Notes under the pieces: generated by a model
What the model was told of the DNA's origin: nothing
Seen by the model: only the letters and a program-made list of their open reading frames with translations
Databases searched by the model: none
Part shown: positions 1-8,616 of the stretch, one piece after another
Numbering within the stretch: the stretch's first letter is position 1
How the letters are laid out: each line of letters starts with the position of its first letter
Assembly: GCA_900316645.1 (NCBI GenBank)
Contig: ONDP01000001.1
Location: 124,001-188,000, forward strand
Source: an uncultured Prevotellaceae bacterium
Lineage (GTDB): Bacteria; Bacteroidota; Bacteroidia; Bacteroidales; Bacteroidaceae
Direction of reading: 5' to 3'
Length of the DNA stretch: 64,000 nucleotides
Program-made: the position numbers and the translations under genes

Positions 1-908
1 CAAAACGCTTGATTCACACTAACTGTCAACATGTTGTGATAGGCATCAGCGGAGGTCTCGATTCCACACTGGCTCTCCTTGTATGCGTGCGTACCTTTGA
101 TAAACTGGCACTTAATCGCAAGGGAATTGTAGGTGTTACAATGCCTGGTTTCGGAACTACCGACCGTACACACGACAATGCAAATTCGCTCATGCAATCA
201 TTAGGTATTTCTCAGATGGAAATATCTATCACCAAGGCCGTTTCCCAGCATTTTGAAGATATCGGTCATGATATGAATCATCATGATGTGACTTATGAGA
301 ATTCACAGGCTCGCGAACGTACTCAGATACTGATGGACCTTGCCAATAAGTTGAATGCAATGGTCGTGGGAACAGGCGATCTTTCTGAGCTGGCCTTGGG
401 ATGGGCTACCTATAATGGTGACCACATGTCAATGTATGGAGTCAATTCTGGTATTCCCAAGACACTGATTCAATATTTGATACGCTACGTTGCACAGCTC
501 CCTCAGTTTAAGAGTCAACAGGAGACATTGCTTGATATCGTTGACACTCCAATCTCTCCAGAACTGACTCCTGCAGATGCAGAAGGCAATATTGCACAGA
601 AAACAGAAGACCTCGTTGGACCATATGAGTTGCACGATTTCTTCCTTTATTATTTCCTGCGTTTCGGTTTCCGGCCTTCTAAGATTTTCTTCTTGGCCAG
701 CCAGGCATTCAAGGATGAGTACGACCATGATACTATCAAGCATTGGCTCACTACATTCTGTCGTCGTTTCTTCAATCAGCAGTTCAAACGCTCTTGTCTG
801 CCTGACGGTCCGAAGGTGGGTAGTGTCAGTCTGTCTCCACGTGGTGACTGGCGTATGCCAAGTGACGCATCAAGTGCCCTTTGGCTGAAAGAATGTGAGT
901 CGCTTTGA
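1..908 (+). CDS. nadE: NAD+ synthase, C-terminal part (cut by left edge)
   Basis: Last step of NAD synthesis: ATP-dependent amidation of nicotinate adenine dinucleotide in the cytoplasm. The reading frame (from base 3) is open to the left edge, so only about 300 C-terminal residues are visible. The pyrophosphate-binding loop SGGLDST lies at the start of the visible part, followed by GTGDLSE and the YNGDHMS stretch typical of the NadE synthetase domain. Bacteroidales enzymes are usually the long glutamine-dependent form with an N-terminal nitrilase-type amidase domain, which would lie outside the window; that part is inference. A 45-bp gap with 7-bp periodic sequence separates it from dnaB. 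Confidence 0.93.
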   Translation, partial: KRLIHTNCQHVVIGISGGLDSTLALLVCVRTFDKLALNRKGIVGVTMPGFGTTDRTHDNANSLMQSLGISQMEISITKAVSQHFEDIGHDMNHHDVTYENSQARERTQILMDLANKLNAMVVGTGDLSELALGWATYNGDHMSMYGVNSGIPKTLIQYLIRYVAQLPQFKSQQETLLDIVDTPISPELTPADAEGNIAQKTEDLVGPYELHDFFLYYFLRFGFRPSKIFFLASQAFKDEYDHDTIKHWLTTFCRRFFNQQFKRSCLPDGPKVGSVSLSPRGDWRMPSDASSALWLKECESL

Positions 909-909
909 A

Positions 910-945
910 AGAGTTTAGAGTATAAAGTTTAGATTTTAGAGATAT
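910..945. repeat. 7-bp periodic array between nadE and dnaB
   Basis: Imperfect heptamers (reverse-strand unit CTCTAAA) fill the nadE-dnaB gap. On the plus strand stop triplets start at 916, 923, 930 and 937, exactly 7 nt apart, so all three frames are closed just before the dnaB start. Confidence 0.6.
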
Positions 946-953
946 ATTGATTA

Positions 954-2492
954 ATGCCAGAACAGAACAACCAGCGTCGTTTGCGTAGAACGACTCAAAA
1001 TGACAATACCTATGCTCACGTTCAGCCGCAGGCCCGTGATATAGAACGTGCAGTACTTGGTGCCTTGATGATTGACAAGGATGCTTATACTGTGGTATGT
1101 GAAATGCTATACCCAGAGAGTTTCTATGAACCCCGCAATCAGAAAGTATATCAGGCAATTCGTGATTTGGAGTTGAAAGAACAGCCAGTAGATGTCTGGA
1201 CTGTTACCGAACAATTGGCTCGTCAGGGCGATTTGGAGGACGTAGGAGGACCAGCCTATGTGACAGAACTGTCATCACAGGTGGCCTCTTCTGCCAACAT
1301 TGAATATCATGCCCGCATTGTTGCTCAAAAGTTTCTGGCTCGTCAACTGATTTCCTATGCCAGTTTTGTAGAAACCAAAGCTTTTGACGAAACCATCGAC
1401 ATAGACGATCTGATGAACGAAGCAGAAGGTGCCCTCTTCGAACTCACACAGAAGAATCTGAAGAAGGATTATACCCAGATTGATCCTGTTATCAAAAATG
1501 CTATTGATGTTATTCAAAAGGCTGCTGCTAATAAGGATGGTCTGACCGGTGTGCCTACTGGTTATCATAAGCTTGACGACATCACCAGTGGTTGGCAATC
1601 TTCTGATCTCATCATTATCGCCGGGCGTCCTGCTATGGGAAAAACGTCGTTTGCCCTCTCAATGGCCAAGAATATTGCTGCCGACTATCAAGTACCGATG
1701 GCATTCTTTTCTCTTGAAATGAGTAACACCCAATTGGTTAACCGTCTTATCTCAAATGTTTGCGAAATACAGGGTTCTAAGATTCTGAACGGTCAGCTTC
1801 GACCTGACGAGTGGGAACGATTAGACAAACGTGTCAACAATTTGTTGGGTGCACCTCTATATGTTGACGACACACCAGGTCTATCAGTCTTTGAACTGCG
1901 TACTAAAGCTCGTCGTTTGGTGCGCGAACATAATATTCAGATTATCATGATTGACTATCTTCAGTTGATGAATGCCAACGGTATGCGATTCTCCAGTCGT
2001 CAGGAAGAAGTGTCAACCATCAGTCGCTCGCTTAAAGGATTGGCCAAGGAACTCGAAATACCCATCATTGCTCTTTCACAGTTGAATCGTGGTGTGGAAG
2101 GTCGTGAGGGATTGGAAGGCAAACGTCCACAGCTCAGTGACCTACGAGAGTCTGGAGCCATTGAGCAGGATGCTGATATGGTACTTTTCGTTCATCGTCC
2201 TGAGTATTACCACATCTATCAAGACGATGGTGGACGTGACCTACGTGGTATGGCTCAGATCATAATTGCCAAACACCGTAAAGGTGCTACAGGCGATGTA
2301 CTGCTGACATTCCGAGGCGAGTTTACGCGTTTCGAAAATCCAGAAGACAGCAAGTTGTCCAAGAGGAGTGACGGTGGTGATGATGGCGGAGAGATAATAG
2401 GCAGTCGCATTAATGGGTGTAATCAGCCATTAGATCCCTCTGGCGACCAACCTCCTTTTGGATATAATAGCGATGGTCCAGCCCCTTTCTGA
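954..2492 (+). CDS. dnaB: Replicative DNA helicase DnaB
   Basis: Hexameric helicase that unwinds DNA ahead of the replisome. 512 aa. The N-terminal DnaB domain (about residues 25-125, starting at RDIERAVLGALM) is followed by a linker and the RecA-like motor. Walker A is GRPAMGKTS at 224-232, and the Walker B region is IIMIDYLQLM. The motifs SQLNRGVE and LSDLRESGAIEQDAD are also present. The glycine/aspartate-rich tail after about residue 465 is typical of Bacteroidetes DnaB. The start is the ATG that directly follows the heptamer array after nadE. No TAnnTTTG promoter is seen close upstream, so it may be transcribed together with nadE. Confidence 0.97.
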   Translation: MPEQNNQRRLRRTTQNDNTYAHVQPQARDIERAVLGALMIDKDAYTVVCEMLYPESFYEPRNQKVYQAIRDLELKEQPVDVWTVTEQLARQGDLEDVGGPAYVTELSSQVASSANIEYHARIVAQKFLARQLISYASFVETKAFDETIDIDDLMNEAEGALFELTQKNLKKDYTQIDPVIKNAIDVIQKAAANKDGLTGVPTGYHKLDDITSGWQSSDLIIIAGRPAMGKTSFALSMAKNIAADYQVPMAFFSLEMSNTQLVNRLISNVCEIQGSKILNGQLRPDEWERLDKRVNNLLGAPLYVDDTPGLSVFELRTKARRLVREHNIQIIMIDYLQLMNANGMRFSSRQEEVSTISRSLKGLAKELEIPIIALSQLNRGVEGREGLEGKRPQLSDLRESGAIEQDADMVLFVHRPEYYHIYQDDGGRDLRGMAQIIIAKHRKGATGDVLLTFRGEFTRFENPEDSKLSKRSDGGDDGGEIIGSRINGCNQPLDPSGDQPPFGYNSDGPAPF

Positions 2493-2532
2493 CTATGATT
2501 TTTGAAATAATTCAAAAAAAGTTTGCAAAAAG

Positions 2533-2564
2533 TTTGGTAGTTCCATAAAAAGTGCGTACCTTTG
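2533..2564 (+). promoter_or_regulatory. Promoter of tRNA-Arg
   Basis: TTTG (2533-2536), 20-bp spacer, TACCTTTG (2557-2564). AAAGTT repeated 11 bp apart (2518-2523 and 2529-2534) sits at and above the -33 box. The same layout, and the same leader start after the -7 box (GCAACCGCAAAAC), recur at tRNA-Lys. Confidence 0.85.
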
Positions 2565-2584
2565 CAACCGCAAAACAAAAGGAT

Positions 2585-2658
2585 GGCTCCCTAGCTCAAC
2601 TGAATAGAGCATCTGACTACGGATCAGAAGGTTGTGGGTTTGAATCCCGCGGGAGTCA
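2585..2658 (+). tRNA. tRNA-Arg (anticodon ACG)
   Basis: Full cloverleaf: acceptor GGCTCCC pairs with GGGAGTC (one G-U), D stem GCTC/GAGC, anticodon stem TCTGA/TCAGA with loop CTACGGA giving anticodon ACG (wobble A presumably edited to inosine), T stem GTGGG/CCCGC, discriminator A. CCA is not encoded; it must be added after transcription. Confidence 0.95.
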
Positions 2659-2719
2659 CTTAATGACGAAAGAGGTGATGTGATTGAATGTCCATCACCT
2701 TGTTTTATATCTGTAAGTT

Positions 2720-3613
2720 ATGAGATACAATCCATACAATCAGCAAGGAGAATACGACCATTATGAGGTGTTGAAGGAACAACCTCTGCTAGCGTTTCTC
2801 TTGGAGAACGTGAAACAGAGTCATAACAAGATAAAGTTGACGCTCCAAGGTCGTGGTATCCGTGTAAACGGCAAAACCGTTACGCAGTTTGATTATCCGC
2901 TAAAGCCAGGAATGAAAGTTGCTGTCAGTAAGACTAAGCGCAATCAAACTCAGTTCAAGAGCCGTTGGTTGAAGATTGTGTATGAGGATCGCTGGATAAT
3001 AGTCGTTGAAAAACAAACAGGCATTCTTTCTATGGCAGCAGGTCATTCTTCCTTGAATGTCAAAACTGTACTTGACGACTATTTCAAGAAATCACGTCAG
3101 AAATGTACGGCTCATGTGGTACACCGTTTGGATCGCGACACCTCAGGACTGATGGTTTATGCCAAGGACATAGAGACAGAGCAAATTTTAGAGCACTACT
3201 GGCACGATATAGTGTATGACCGCCGCTATGTGGCTGTGCTCAGTGGGGAGATGATGCAAGATGAAGGCACTATAGCAAATTGGTTGAAAGACAACAAAGC
3301 CTATGTGACCTATTCGTCACCAACAGATAATGGTGGAAAATATGCTGTGACACATTTTCATGTGCTCAACCGTACTACCGAACTTTCCTTGGTAGAGTTT
3401 AAGTTAGAGACAGGACGTAAGAATCAGATTCGTGTTCATGCTGCTGATATGGGACATCCGGTATGTGGTGATGTCAAGTATGGCAATGGCTCTGATCCGA
3501 TACATCGTCTTTGTTTACATGCTTTTCTGCTTTGTCTTGAACATCCTGTAACCCACGAACGTATGGAGTTCGAAACACCTATCCCTGTAGCATTCCGACA
3601 ATTATTTAAATAA
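2720..3613 (+). CDS. RluA-family RNA pseudouridine synthase
   Basis: Converts specific uridines of rRNA or tRNA to pseudouridine in the cytoplasm. 297 aa, normal for the RluA/RluC/RluD family. An S4-type RNA-binding segment lies at about residues 20-70 (GRGIRVNGKTV). The catalytic motif HRLDRDTSG is at 135-143 with the expected nucleophile Asp138. The later LETGRKNQIRVH and GDVKYG motifs fit the family. The exact target site cannot be told from sequence. It starts about 60 bp after tRNA-Arg and is followed after 6 bp by a small membrane-protein gene that may be cotranscribed. Confidence 0.93.
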   Translation: MRYNPYNQQGEYDHYEVLKEQPLLAFLLENVKQSHNKIKLTLQGRGIRVNGKTVTQFDYPLKPGMKVAVSKTKRNQTQFKSRWLKIVYEDRWIIVVEKQTGILSMAAGHSSLNVKTVLDDYFKKSRQKCTAHVVHRLDRDTSGLMVYAKDIETEQILEHYWHDIVYDRRYVAVLSGEMMQDEGTIANWLKDNKAYVTYSSPTDNGGKYAVTHFHVLNRTTELSLVEFKLETGRKNQIRVHAADMGHPVCGDVKYGNGSDPIHRLCLHAFLLCLEHPVTHERMEFETPIPVAFRQLFK

Positions 3614-3619
3614 ACGACA

Positions 3620-3796
3620 ATGGATAATTTGACCTATTATATCGCCTTGTTGCTGATGGTTATCATCGGTTTCTTTGTAGTAAAGAAGATTGCAGGCTGT
3701 CTGTTAAAGAGTATAGTGACCATCGTGTTGATTATCGCCATGATAGCCCTGTGGTATTTCTTCCTCAGAGAAGGAGCAACCCCGCCGAAACTGTAA
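3620..3796 (+). CDS. Small membrane protein, unknown function
   Basis: A 58-aa frame (MDNLTYYIALL...), short enough to be missed by gene callers. It has two hydrophobic stretches (about residues 5-21 and 31-48) separated by the basic KKIAGC segment, and ends in a hydrophilic tail. It begins 6 bp after the pseudouridine synthase stop on the same strand. Its last 32 bp overlap the 3' end of the convergent menA gene. The hydrophobic pattern and spacing argue for a real gene; no function is recognised. Confidence 0.6.
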   Translation: MDNLTYYIALLLMVIIGFFVVKKIAGCLLKSIVTIVLIIAMIALWYFFLREGATPPKL

Positions 3797-4682
3797 GTCC
3801 GTAAACCAGGATATTCCTTGCTGTCTCACCCAGACATTCATTCAGTTGTTTTCCTTGGTGTATGCGCTTCATCTTTAACCAGGTAAAGAAGTGTAATACC
3901 AAGTAGATGAGAGGTAGTATGAATGCCAGTATATGATAGTTCACCCAGAACGTAATGCCTAAAAGACTTGCAGCAATACCGATGGACAAATACAAACTCT
4001 CTGTAGCCTTTTCTCCTATTTTTACAACCAACGTATTCTTTCCGTCCCTGCGATCATTGTCCCTGTCGCGATAATTGTTAACTATCAGCAAGGCGTCAAT
4101 CACAAGTCCGCAGGCAACAGAAGCGATAAACACTTCGAGTGTGACAACGTGCAGTTGCACATAATAAGTCATGCAGACAGGTACGATTCCAAAAAACAAC
4201 AGGACGAGAACATCGCCCAAGCCGAGATAGGACAAGTGTGTTGTATAGAGGAAACAGAATATCACACAAAGCATTCCTATCAAAATCATTTCAAATCCTC
4301 CATAATAAATGAGTGGCAATCCGACGACACATGCAGCGCAGGTTGTCGATGCAATAGCCTTTTTCATGGCATCGGTACTTACCCAGCCCTGTGTGCAAGC
4401 TCTGAGTGGACCCAATCGCGTCTCTGCGTCATCATTACCACGGGCATAGTCGAAGAAATCATTGATGAAATTAGCATCAATCTGCATGATTAATGCAAAT
4501 AATATACAAAGAACTGCAGCAGTCCAACTGAAGACACCTTCTTCGTACAGTTTTGCGTCGGTATATGCCAACGAAAGACCGATTAACACAGGAACAGCAG
4601 CTCCTGACAACGTCTTAGGACGGGCAGCCAATATCCAAGCCTGCCATGAATTTTGCTTTATAGTTGTATCACTCATTTGCAT
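3765..4682 (-). CDS. menA: 1,4-dihydroxy-2-naphthoate polyprenyltransferase
   Basis: Attaches the polyprenyl tail to 1,4-dihydroxy-2-naphthoate in menaquinone synthesis, in the inner membrane. 305 aa, UbiA superfamily with about 8-9 hydrophobic segments. The first Asp-rich motif is NDFFDYARGND near residues 74-84; the second is the NNYRDRDNDRRDGK region near 205-218. Two in-frame ATGs (4682 and 4676) are possible starts; both lie just downstream of the TACTTTTG box on the minus strand. The promoter overlaps completely with that of the divergent HD gene. Confidence 0.93.
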   Translation of the reverse strand: MQMSDTTIKQNSWQAWILAARPKTLSGAAVPVLIGLSLAYTDAKLYEEGVFSWTAAVLCILFALIMQIDANFINDFFDYARGNDDAETRLGPLRACTQGWVSTDAMKKAIASTTCAACVVGLPLIYYGGFEMILIGMLCVIFCFLYTTHLSYLGLGDVLVLLFFGIVPVCMTYYVQLHVVTLEVFIASVACGLVIDALLIVNNYRDRDNDRRDGKNTLVVKIGEKATESLYLSIGIAASLLGITFWVNYHILAFILPLIYLVLHFFTWLKMKRIHQGKQLNECLGETARNILVYGLTVSAGLLLL

Positions 4683-4698
4683 TTTTATTCTAAATCTT

Positions 4699-4734
4699 CT
4701 TGCAAAAGTAAGGAATATTGTTTATATTTGCAAA
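4699..4734. promoter_or_regulatory. Interlocked divergent promoters (menA and HD gene)
   Basis: Minus strand: TTTG (complement of 4731-4734), 20 bp, TACTTTTG (complement of 4703-4710). Plus strand: CTTG (4699-4702), 20 bp, TATATTTG (4723-4730). Each -7 box abuts the -33 box of the other promoter, so both occupy the same 36 bp and cannot be bound at once. Confidence 0.75.
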
Positions 4735-4752
4735 AATTTTCACCTTTTTCTG

Positions 4753-5394
4753 ATGATAAACAATACTGCCAGTCTTGATTTAGTGGAATATGTGGAAACG
4801 CAAATTCTTCCTCGTTATGCTGAGTTTGACAAAGCTCACAATCTGTCACATGTCACTCAGGTCATTCGTCGTTCCATGGATTTGGCCAAGCGCACAGGGG
4901 CTGATATGGATATGGTATATGTCATTGCAGCCTATCACGACTTGGGACTATGCGGTCCACGTGCTATTCATCATAAAACCAGCGGAAAGATTCTCATACA
5001 GGATGCTCGCCTGAAACATTGGTTTTCGCCTGAACAGTTGAAAATCATGAAGGAAGCAGTAGAAGACCATCGTGCTTCTGCCTCTCATCTTCCACGCAGC
5101 ATCTATGGCAAGATAGTGGCAGAAGCCGATCGCGACCTTCGTCCGGAAACAGTCATCCGTCGTACCATCCAGTTCGGGTTAGCTAATTATCCTGAGTTGG
5201 ACAAGGAGGGTCATTGGAAACGTTTCTGTCAGCACATGAACGAGAAATATTCTGTCAATGGTTATATCCGTTTGTGGATTCAAGGATCAGAAAACGAACG
5301 CAATCTGAATCAATTGCGTTCGCTTATAGTCCAACCTACGGAGATGAGGAAGGTGTTTGATAGTCTATTCCTAGAAGAAACCCAAGAGGATTAA
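4753..5394 (+). CDS. HD-domain protein (putative phosphohydrolase)
   Basis: 213 aa. Metal-binding HD-superfamily pattern: His in NLSHVTQV (near residue 27), the HD pair in AAYHDLGL, His in EDHRAS and Asp in EADRDL. Such proteins hydrolyse phosphate esters or nucleotides; the substrate here is unknown. The frame is open far upstream, but ATG 4753 is preferred because it lies about 22 bp after a TATATTTG box, whereas the longer version would run through menA and its promoter. Its stop overlaps the stop of the convergent porin gene (TTA/TAA at 5391-5394). Confidence 0.85.
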   Translation: MINNTASLDLVEYVETQILPRYAEFDKAHNLSHVTQVIRRSMDLAKRTGADMDMVYVIAAYHDLGLCGPRAIHHKTSGKILIQDARLKHWFSPEQLKIMKEAVEDHRASASHLPRSIYGKIVAEADRDLRPETVIRRTIQFGLANYPELDKEGHWKRFCQHMNEKYSVNGYIRLWIQGSENERNLNQLRSLIVQPTEMRKVFDSLFLEETQED

Positions 5395-7742
5395 TTATAG
5401 AAATTCCACGAAATGCCGAAGCGGAGAATATTGCCGTTGGTAGGGTAGTGTGGTGCCAGGAACATCAACTTGTTTCCTGATGCATTATTCACATGACTCA
5501 TCATCACGAAGAAACGAGCCCGCTTCAGATGGAAATTGGCATAGACATCAATAAACGGATAATTACCCAATTCTATTCTACTGTTTTCTGTTCGCTGAAT
5601 AGCAAACTGACCTAACTGTGGCACATAGTCGGGTGCATAGTATTTGGTGAAGAAAGTAATGTCGCCACCCAGTTCCACGCTGAGCACTTTGGCAATCTTA
5701 AACTTCAGATAAAGGTTTGAAAACACATTCAGCGTGGGCAGTGGCAACACTTCTTTCTTGCTCGAATTCTGGTAGGTGACAACGTTCTCCCAGTTCAGAA
5801 TACCCAGTTGGAAGTCCTGCTTCAGTTGAGCTGTCAGCACATTGATGTTGCCGCTCTCTTGATAGACCCCAGCCGTCATACCGCTACGCAACTTTTGTTC
5901 CGTCACATCATAGTTCATACCGAAATAGGTGTAGTTCTGTATCTCCTCCACGGCAACACGCAATTTCGTGCGCGTCCTAGGATAAGAGAATATACCCTCT
6001 ATATGTGTACGCGTTTCAGCCGAAAGGTCATTGTCCCACCAAAGATGCTTAGAATGATATTTCTCCTCGAAGAATCTGGGCTTGTTGCGAAGGAAGAAAG
6101 CCCTGGCAGCCAACTGCACTGTATCGCCGAACAAAGGGAAATTCACATCTGCATGAAAATCGATGTTCACACGACCGGCATCCATACCTGTTAAACACGT
6201 TTCTGCCAGCAGGTTATAATGAAGAGTCTTGCCTTGAGTCTTCGACAACTGTCCACCAACGCTGACACAGTGTCCTGTCCATGAATTCAGGTAGTATGAG
6301 TTGGCATCTTCCTGCAATTCGGGCATCTTGAACCGACGGTATTCATAGCTGAAGAACCCCTTCAGACCAGCCTTTGCCCATTTGTTAAAACCTTCGAGCA
6401 GGGCTACGGCAAACGTATTCTTGATAGAGAGATACTTGTTTTGGTCGTAAATAGAGTCAAGACCATACTTCCCATCCTGGTTATAGGCATAGAAAGTATC
6501 CATATAATAACCGTCAGGCGATGCATAGGCTTGATAGATGCGGCTATGACTGTTCAGGTCGAGTGTATGAATAAAGCTGGTCACCGGCACATATTCCGTC
6601 TTCATCGTCGCATCAATAGAGTCCTGTCGCGCTTGTGCAGCCATCAGGCTGTCCATTTTCTCCTGCGAATCCACCTGAATACGTGTAGAGTCAATCACAG
6701 GTTTCTCTCCGCTTTTAGGCAAGTCCCCAGCAATACGTGCATTATCCGGACGTCCAGACGGAATATCGCCTGCAATCTCCTCGTTGCCCCTGCGTCCCAA
6801 GCTTTTATCCTCTTTCTCGCCCTTTCGCTCCCTTTCCTGCTTCTCTTTAGCCGATGCTGCAGCAAACTGACGAGCTTTCAGTTCTGCTTCTGTCATTTTT
6901 ACCTTTCGGTAGAATCCCAAATTGTAGCGATGACTCAGGAAGAAATGAACAGAGTTGTTACGATTCCAGTTCTTCGATAGAACCGAAGGAATTTCCTCTT
7001 CGCTGAATTCCGTCTCCATGCTCTCCGGATGAGTGATGAAGATATCGTCCGTAATACCGCCACTTTCAGCAGCCTTGCGGTGATAAGTCGAGAAGAGCGT
7101 GTGCATCTGATAACGGTCTCCAATATAGGTAGCAAAGAACGAGGCTCTGAAATGTGATATGTTTTGATTCATATAGTAGCCTCGGGCATAGTGGTAATCT
7201 AAGTCAAATCCCATACCCAGCCGTTTGTTGGCATTGATGGCAAATTTTGCGTCGATATGGTCTTCACCGTTCTGTTTGTTACCACAGGTCTCGTAACTGA
7301 TATTGGTATAGGGCGACAGCGTGTTGACAAACAGAAAGTTGTCTGGCTCTACTGTCGTGTAGTCGTAAGGCTGTGTAAAGAAGAAGTCGCTTATCAATGG
7401 TCGGTTGATGAAGATACGGCTCAAGCGTGGTGTATAGTTGCTACCGGTTGAGTTGTATTCTCCATATAATCCAGTATTGAAAATGGTGTTCTGAAACAGG
7501 TGTGGCATGGTGTCCATCTCAGCCGGTCGCACGTCACCGAAGTGTCTGTCAACCGTCCAAACATGTACGCCACGTGGTATTTCCTTGTTACCAACGGAGT
7601 CACGACGATTGGGATTAAAGTTTCCGTTTCTTTCATCCCTTTGGGTAATCATTCCCGTTTCGTCAATCTGATTATACACTTGTGCCTGTGTAGCTGATGA
7701 TATGCCCAGGCACAAAGTCAGTATGTAGAGTGTCTTCTTCAA
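5391..7742 (-). CDS. Putative outer-membrane porin (Porin_10-like)
   Basis: 783 aa with an N-terminal signal peptide ending near residue 21 (ATQAQ). The rest is rich in alternating aromatic and polar residues ending in a short Trp-Asn-Phe-Tyr-Asn tail, as expected for a large beta-barrel. Residues about 290-370 form a charged Lys/Glu/Ser/Asp-rich stretch, probably an extracellular or periplasmic loop. It resembles the Bacteroidetes putative porin family (from memory). The start is TTG at 7742-7740, overlapping the TGA of the upstream small gene as TTGA, which suggests translational coupling. It is the last gene of a three-gene operon with DUF4468. Substrate unknown. Confidence 0.8.
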   Translation of the reverse strand: MKKTLYILTLCLGISSATQAQVYNQIDETGMITQRDERNGNFNPNRRDSVGNKEIPRGVHVWTVDRHFGDVRPAEMDTMPHLFQNTIFNTGLYGEYNSTGSNYTPRLSRIFINRPLISDFFFTQPYDYTTVEPDNFLFVNTLSPYTNISYETCGNKQNGEDHIDAKFAINANKRLGMGFDLDYHYARGYYMNQNISHFRASFFATYIGDRYQMHTLFSTYHRKAAESGGITDDIFITHPESMETEFSEEEIPSVLSKNWNRNNSVHFFLSHRYNLGFYRKVKMTEAELKARQFAAASAKEKQERERKGEKEDKSLGRRGNEEIAGDIPSGRPDNARIAGDLPKSGEKPVIDSTRIQVDSQEKMDSLMAAQARQDSIDATMKTEYVPVTSFIHTLDLNSHSRIYQAYASPDGYYMDTFYAYNQDGKYGLDSIYDQNKYLSIKNTFAVALLEGFNKWAKAGLKGFFSYEYRRFKMPELQEDANSYYLNSWTGHCVSVGGQLSKTQGKTLHYNLLAETCLTGMDAGRVNIDFHADVNFPLFGDTVQLAARAFFLRNKPRFFEEKYHSKHLWWDNDLSAETRTHIEGIFSYPRTRTKLRVAVEEIQNYTYFGMNYDVTEQKLRSGMTAGVYQESGNINVLTAQLKQDFQLGILNWENVVTYQNSSKKEVLPLPTLNVFSNLYLKFKIAKVLSVELGGDITFFTKYYAPDYVPQLGQFAIQRTENSRIELGNYPFIDVYANFHLKRARFFVMMSHVNNASGNKLMFLAPHYPTNGNILRFGISWNFYN

Positions 7743-7912
7743 TTTTTATCTTCCAGTTTAAGCAGCCGCACAACAACTTCTATGAATTTGAAGACCATGG
7801 CTGCAAGAATAATATAAGTACCTGTCTCCTTATGACCTAAATAGAAGACGGCCATGCCGGTTAAGGCACCAATGATAAATATCGTATTGAGAATGTTGCG
7901 GATGAGTCTCAT
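7739..7912 (-). CDS. Small two-helix membrane protein
   Basis: A 57-aa frame (MRLIRNILNTIF...). Two hydrophobic segments (about residues 7-25 and 31-50) are joined by a short polar turn (GHKETG). Its ATG overlaps the TGA of the DUF4468 gene as ATGA, and its TGA overlaps the TTG start of the porin gene. That head-to-tail coupling on both sides is strong evidence that it is translated. No function recognised; a role in the same envelope process is inference. Confidence 0.72.
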   Translation of the reverse strand: MRLIRNILNTIFIIGALTGMAVFYLGHKETGTYIILAAMVFKFIEVVVRLLKLEDKN

Positions 7913-8538
7913 TTCAACAATCCCTCCAGCTTATCGAACAGATAGTCTTTCCTGTCAATGGTCTTGCGACGGAACTTGCCTGAGAAGGGCAATAGCTTCG
8001 TGTTCTTTTTGTTCACGGCTTCTTCGTCAGTAATCCATTCCTCGGCCTTATAGCGCTGTGGGTTGCGCTCCTCTTCATAGAAATACTTGATGTGACACAT
8101 TTCTATGGTCACCTTACCGTTCTGGCATTTAGCTATCAGGACATAGTAAAAACGGGTACGGTCCAGCGAAATGGCATTGTTGCGGAACACCAGCCATTCT
8201 TCATATCTGGCACCCAATTCATAGTCGGTCGTGTCAGCTTTTACCAAACTGCTGTTCAACTGGTTGTCCTCTTTTGTCTCGTCCTGCAGGAACTTTCCTA
8301 CGATGTTGTAAATCTGGAAAGCAGTCTTTCCGGGAGCCTTTATCTCCTTTCTGAACACCACCTTGCCGTCCTCTACAGGAACAGCACCCTTCAGATATTT
8401 CGCATCGGGATTGGGTTTAGCCACCTCTACCACTTTCGCGGCATCCTCTTTTTTAGTTTCTTTTTTCTCCCAAGTGTTCTGAGCAAAGCTCATCATCGGC
8501 ATGCTTACTAAGAGCATGGTCCATACCATTTTATTCAT
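7909..8538 (-). CDS. DUF4468 domain protein, exported
   Basis: 209 aa with a signal peptide (cleavage near MSFAQ, residue 20). The next 30 residues are Lys/Glu-rich and likely flexible. The body (about 55-160) matches my recollection of DUF4468, a Bacteroidetes family with a TBP-like fold: VVFRKEI..., the EEWLVFR strand, and the TIEMCHIKY strand. Function unknown; probably periplasmic. First gene of an operon with the small membrane protein and the putative porin. A TATTTTTG box lies about 30 bp upstream. Confidence 0.78.
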   Translation of the reverse strand: MNKMVWTMLLVSMPMMSFAQNTWEKKETKKEDAAKVVEVAKPNPDAKYLKGAVPVEDGKVVFRKEIKAPGKTAFQIYNIVGKFLQDETKEDNQLNSSLVKADTTDYELGARYEEWLVFRNNAISLDRTRFYYVLIAKCQNGKVTIEMCHIKYFYEEERNPQRYKAEEWITDEEAVNKKNTKLLPFSGKFRRKTIDRKDYLFDKLEGLLK

Positions 8539-8570
8539 AGTTTTCCTTATTTAAATTTCATTTTATGGTG

Positions 8571-8578
8571 CAAAAATA
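8571..8578 (-). promoter_or_regulatory. -7 box for the DUF4468-porin operon
   Basis: TATTTTTG on the minus strand (complement of 8571-8578). No good TTTG box at the usual spacing. Confidence 0.5.
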
Positions 8579-8616
8579 CGAATTATCAGCATAAAAGCCT
8601 AATAATTTTTGATAAT

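Noticed and set aside
4462..4752. Upstream extension of the HD-domain frame by 97 codons
   Set aside because: It runs antisense through the start of menA and through both promoters; ATG 4753 fits the promoter.
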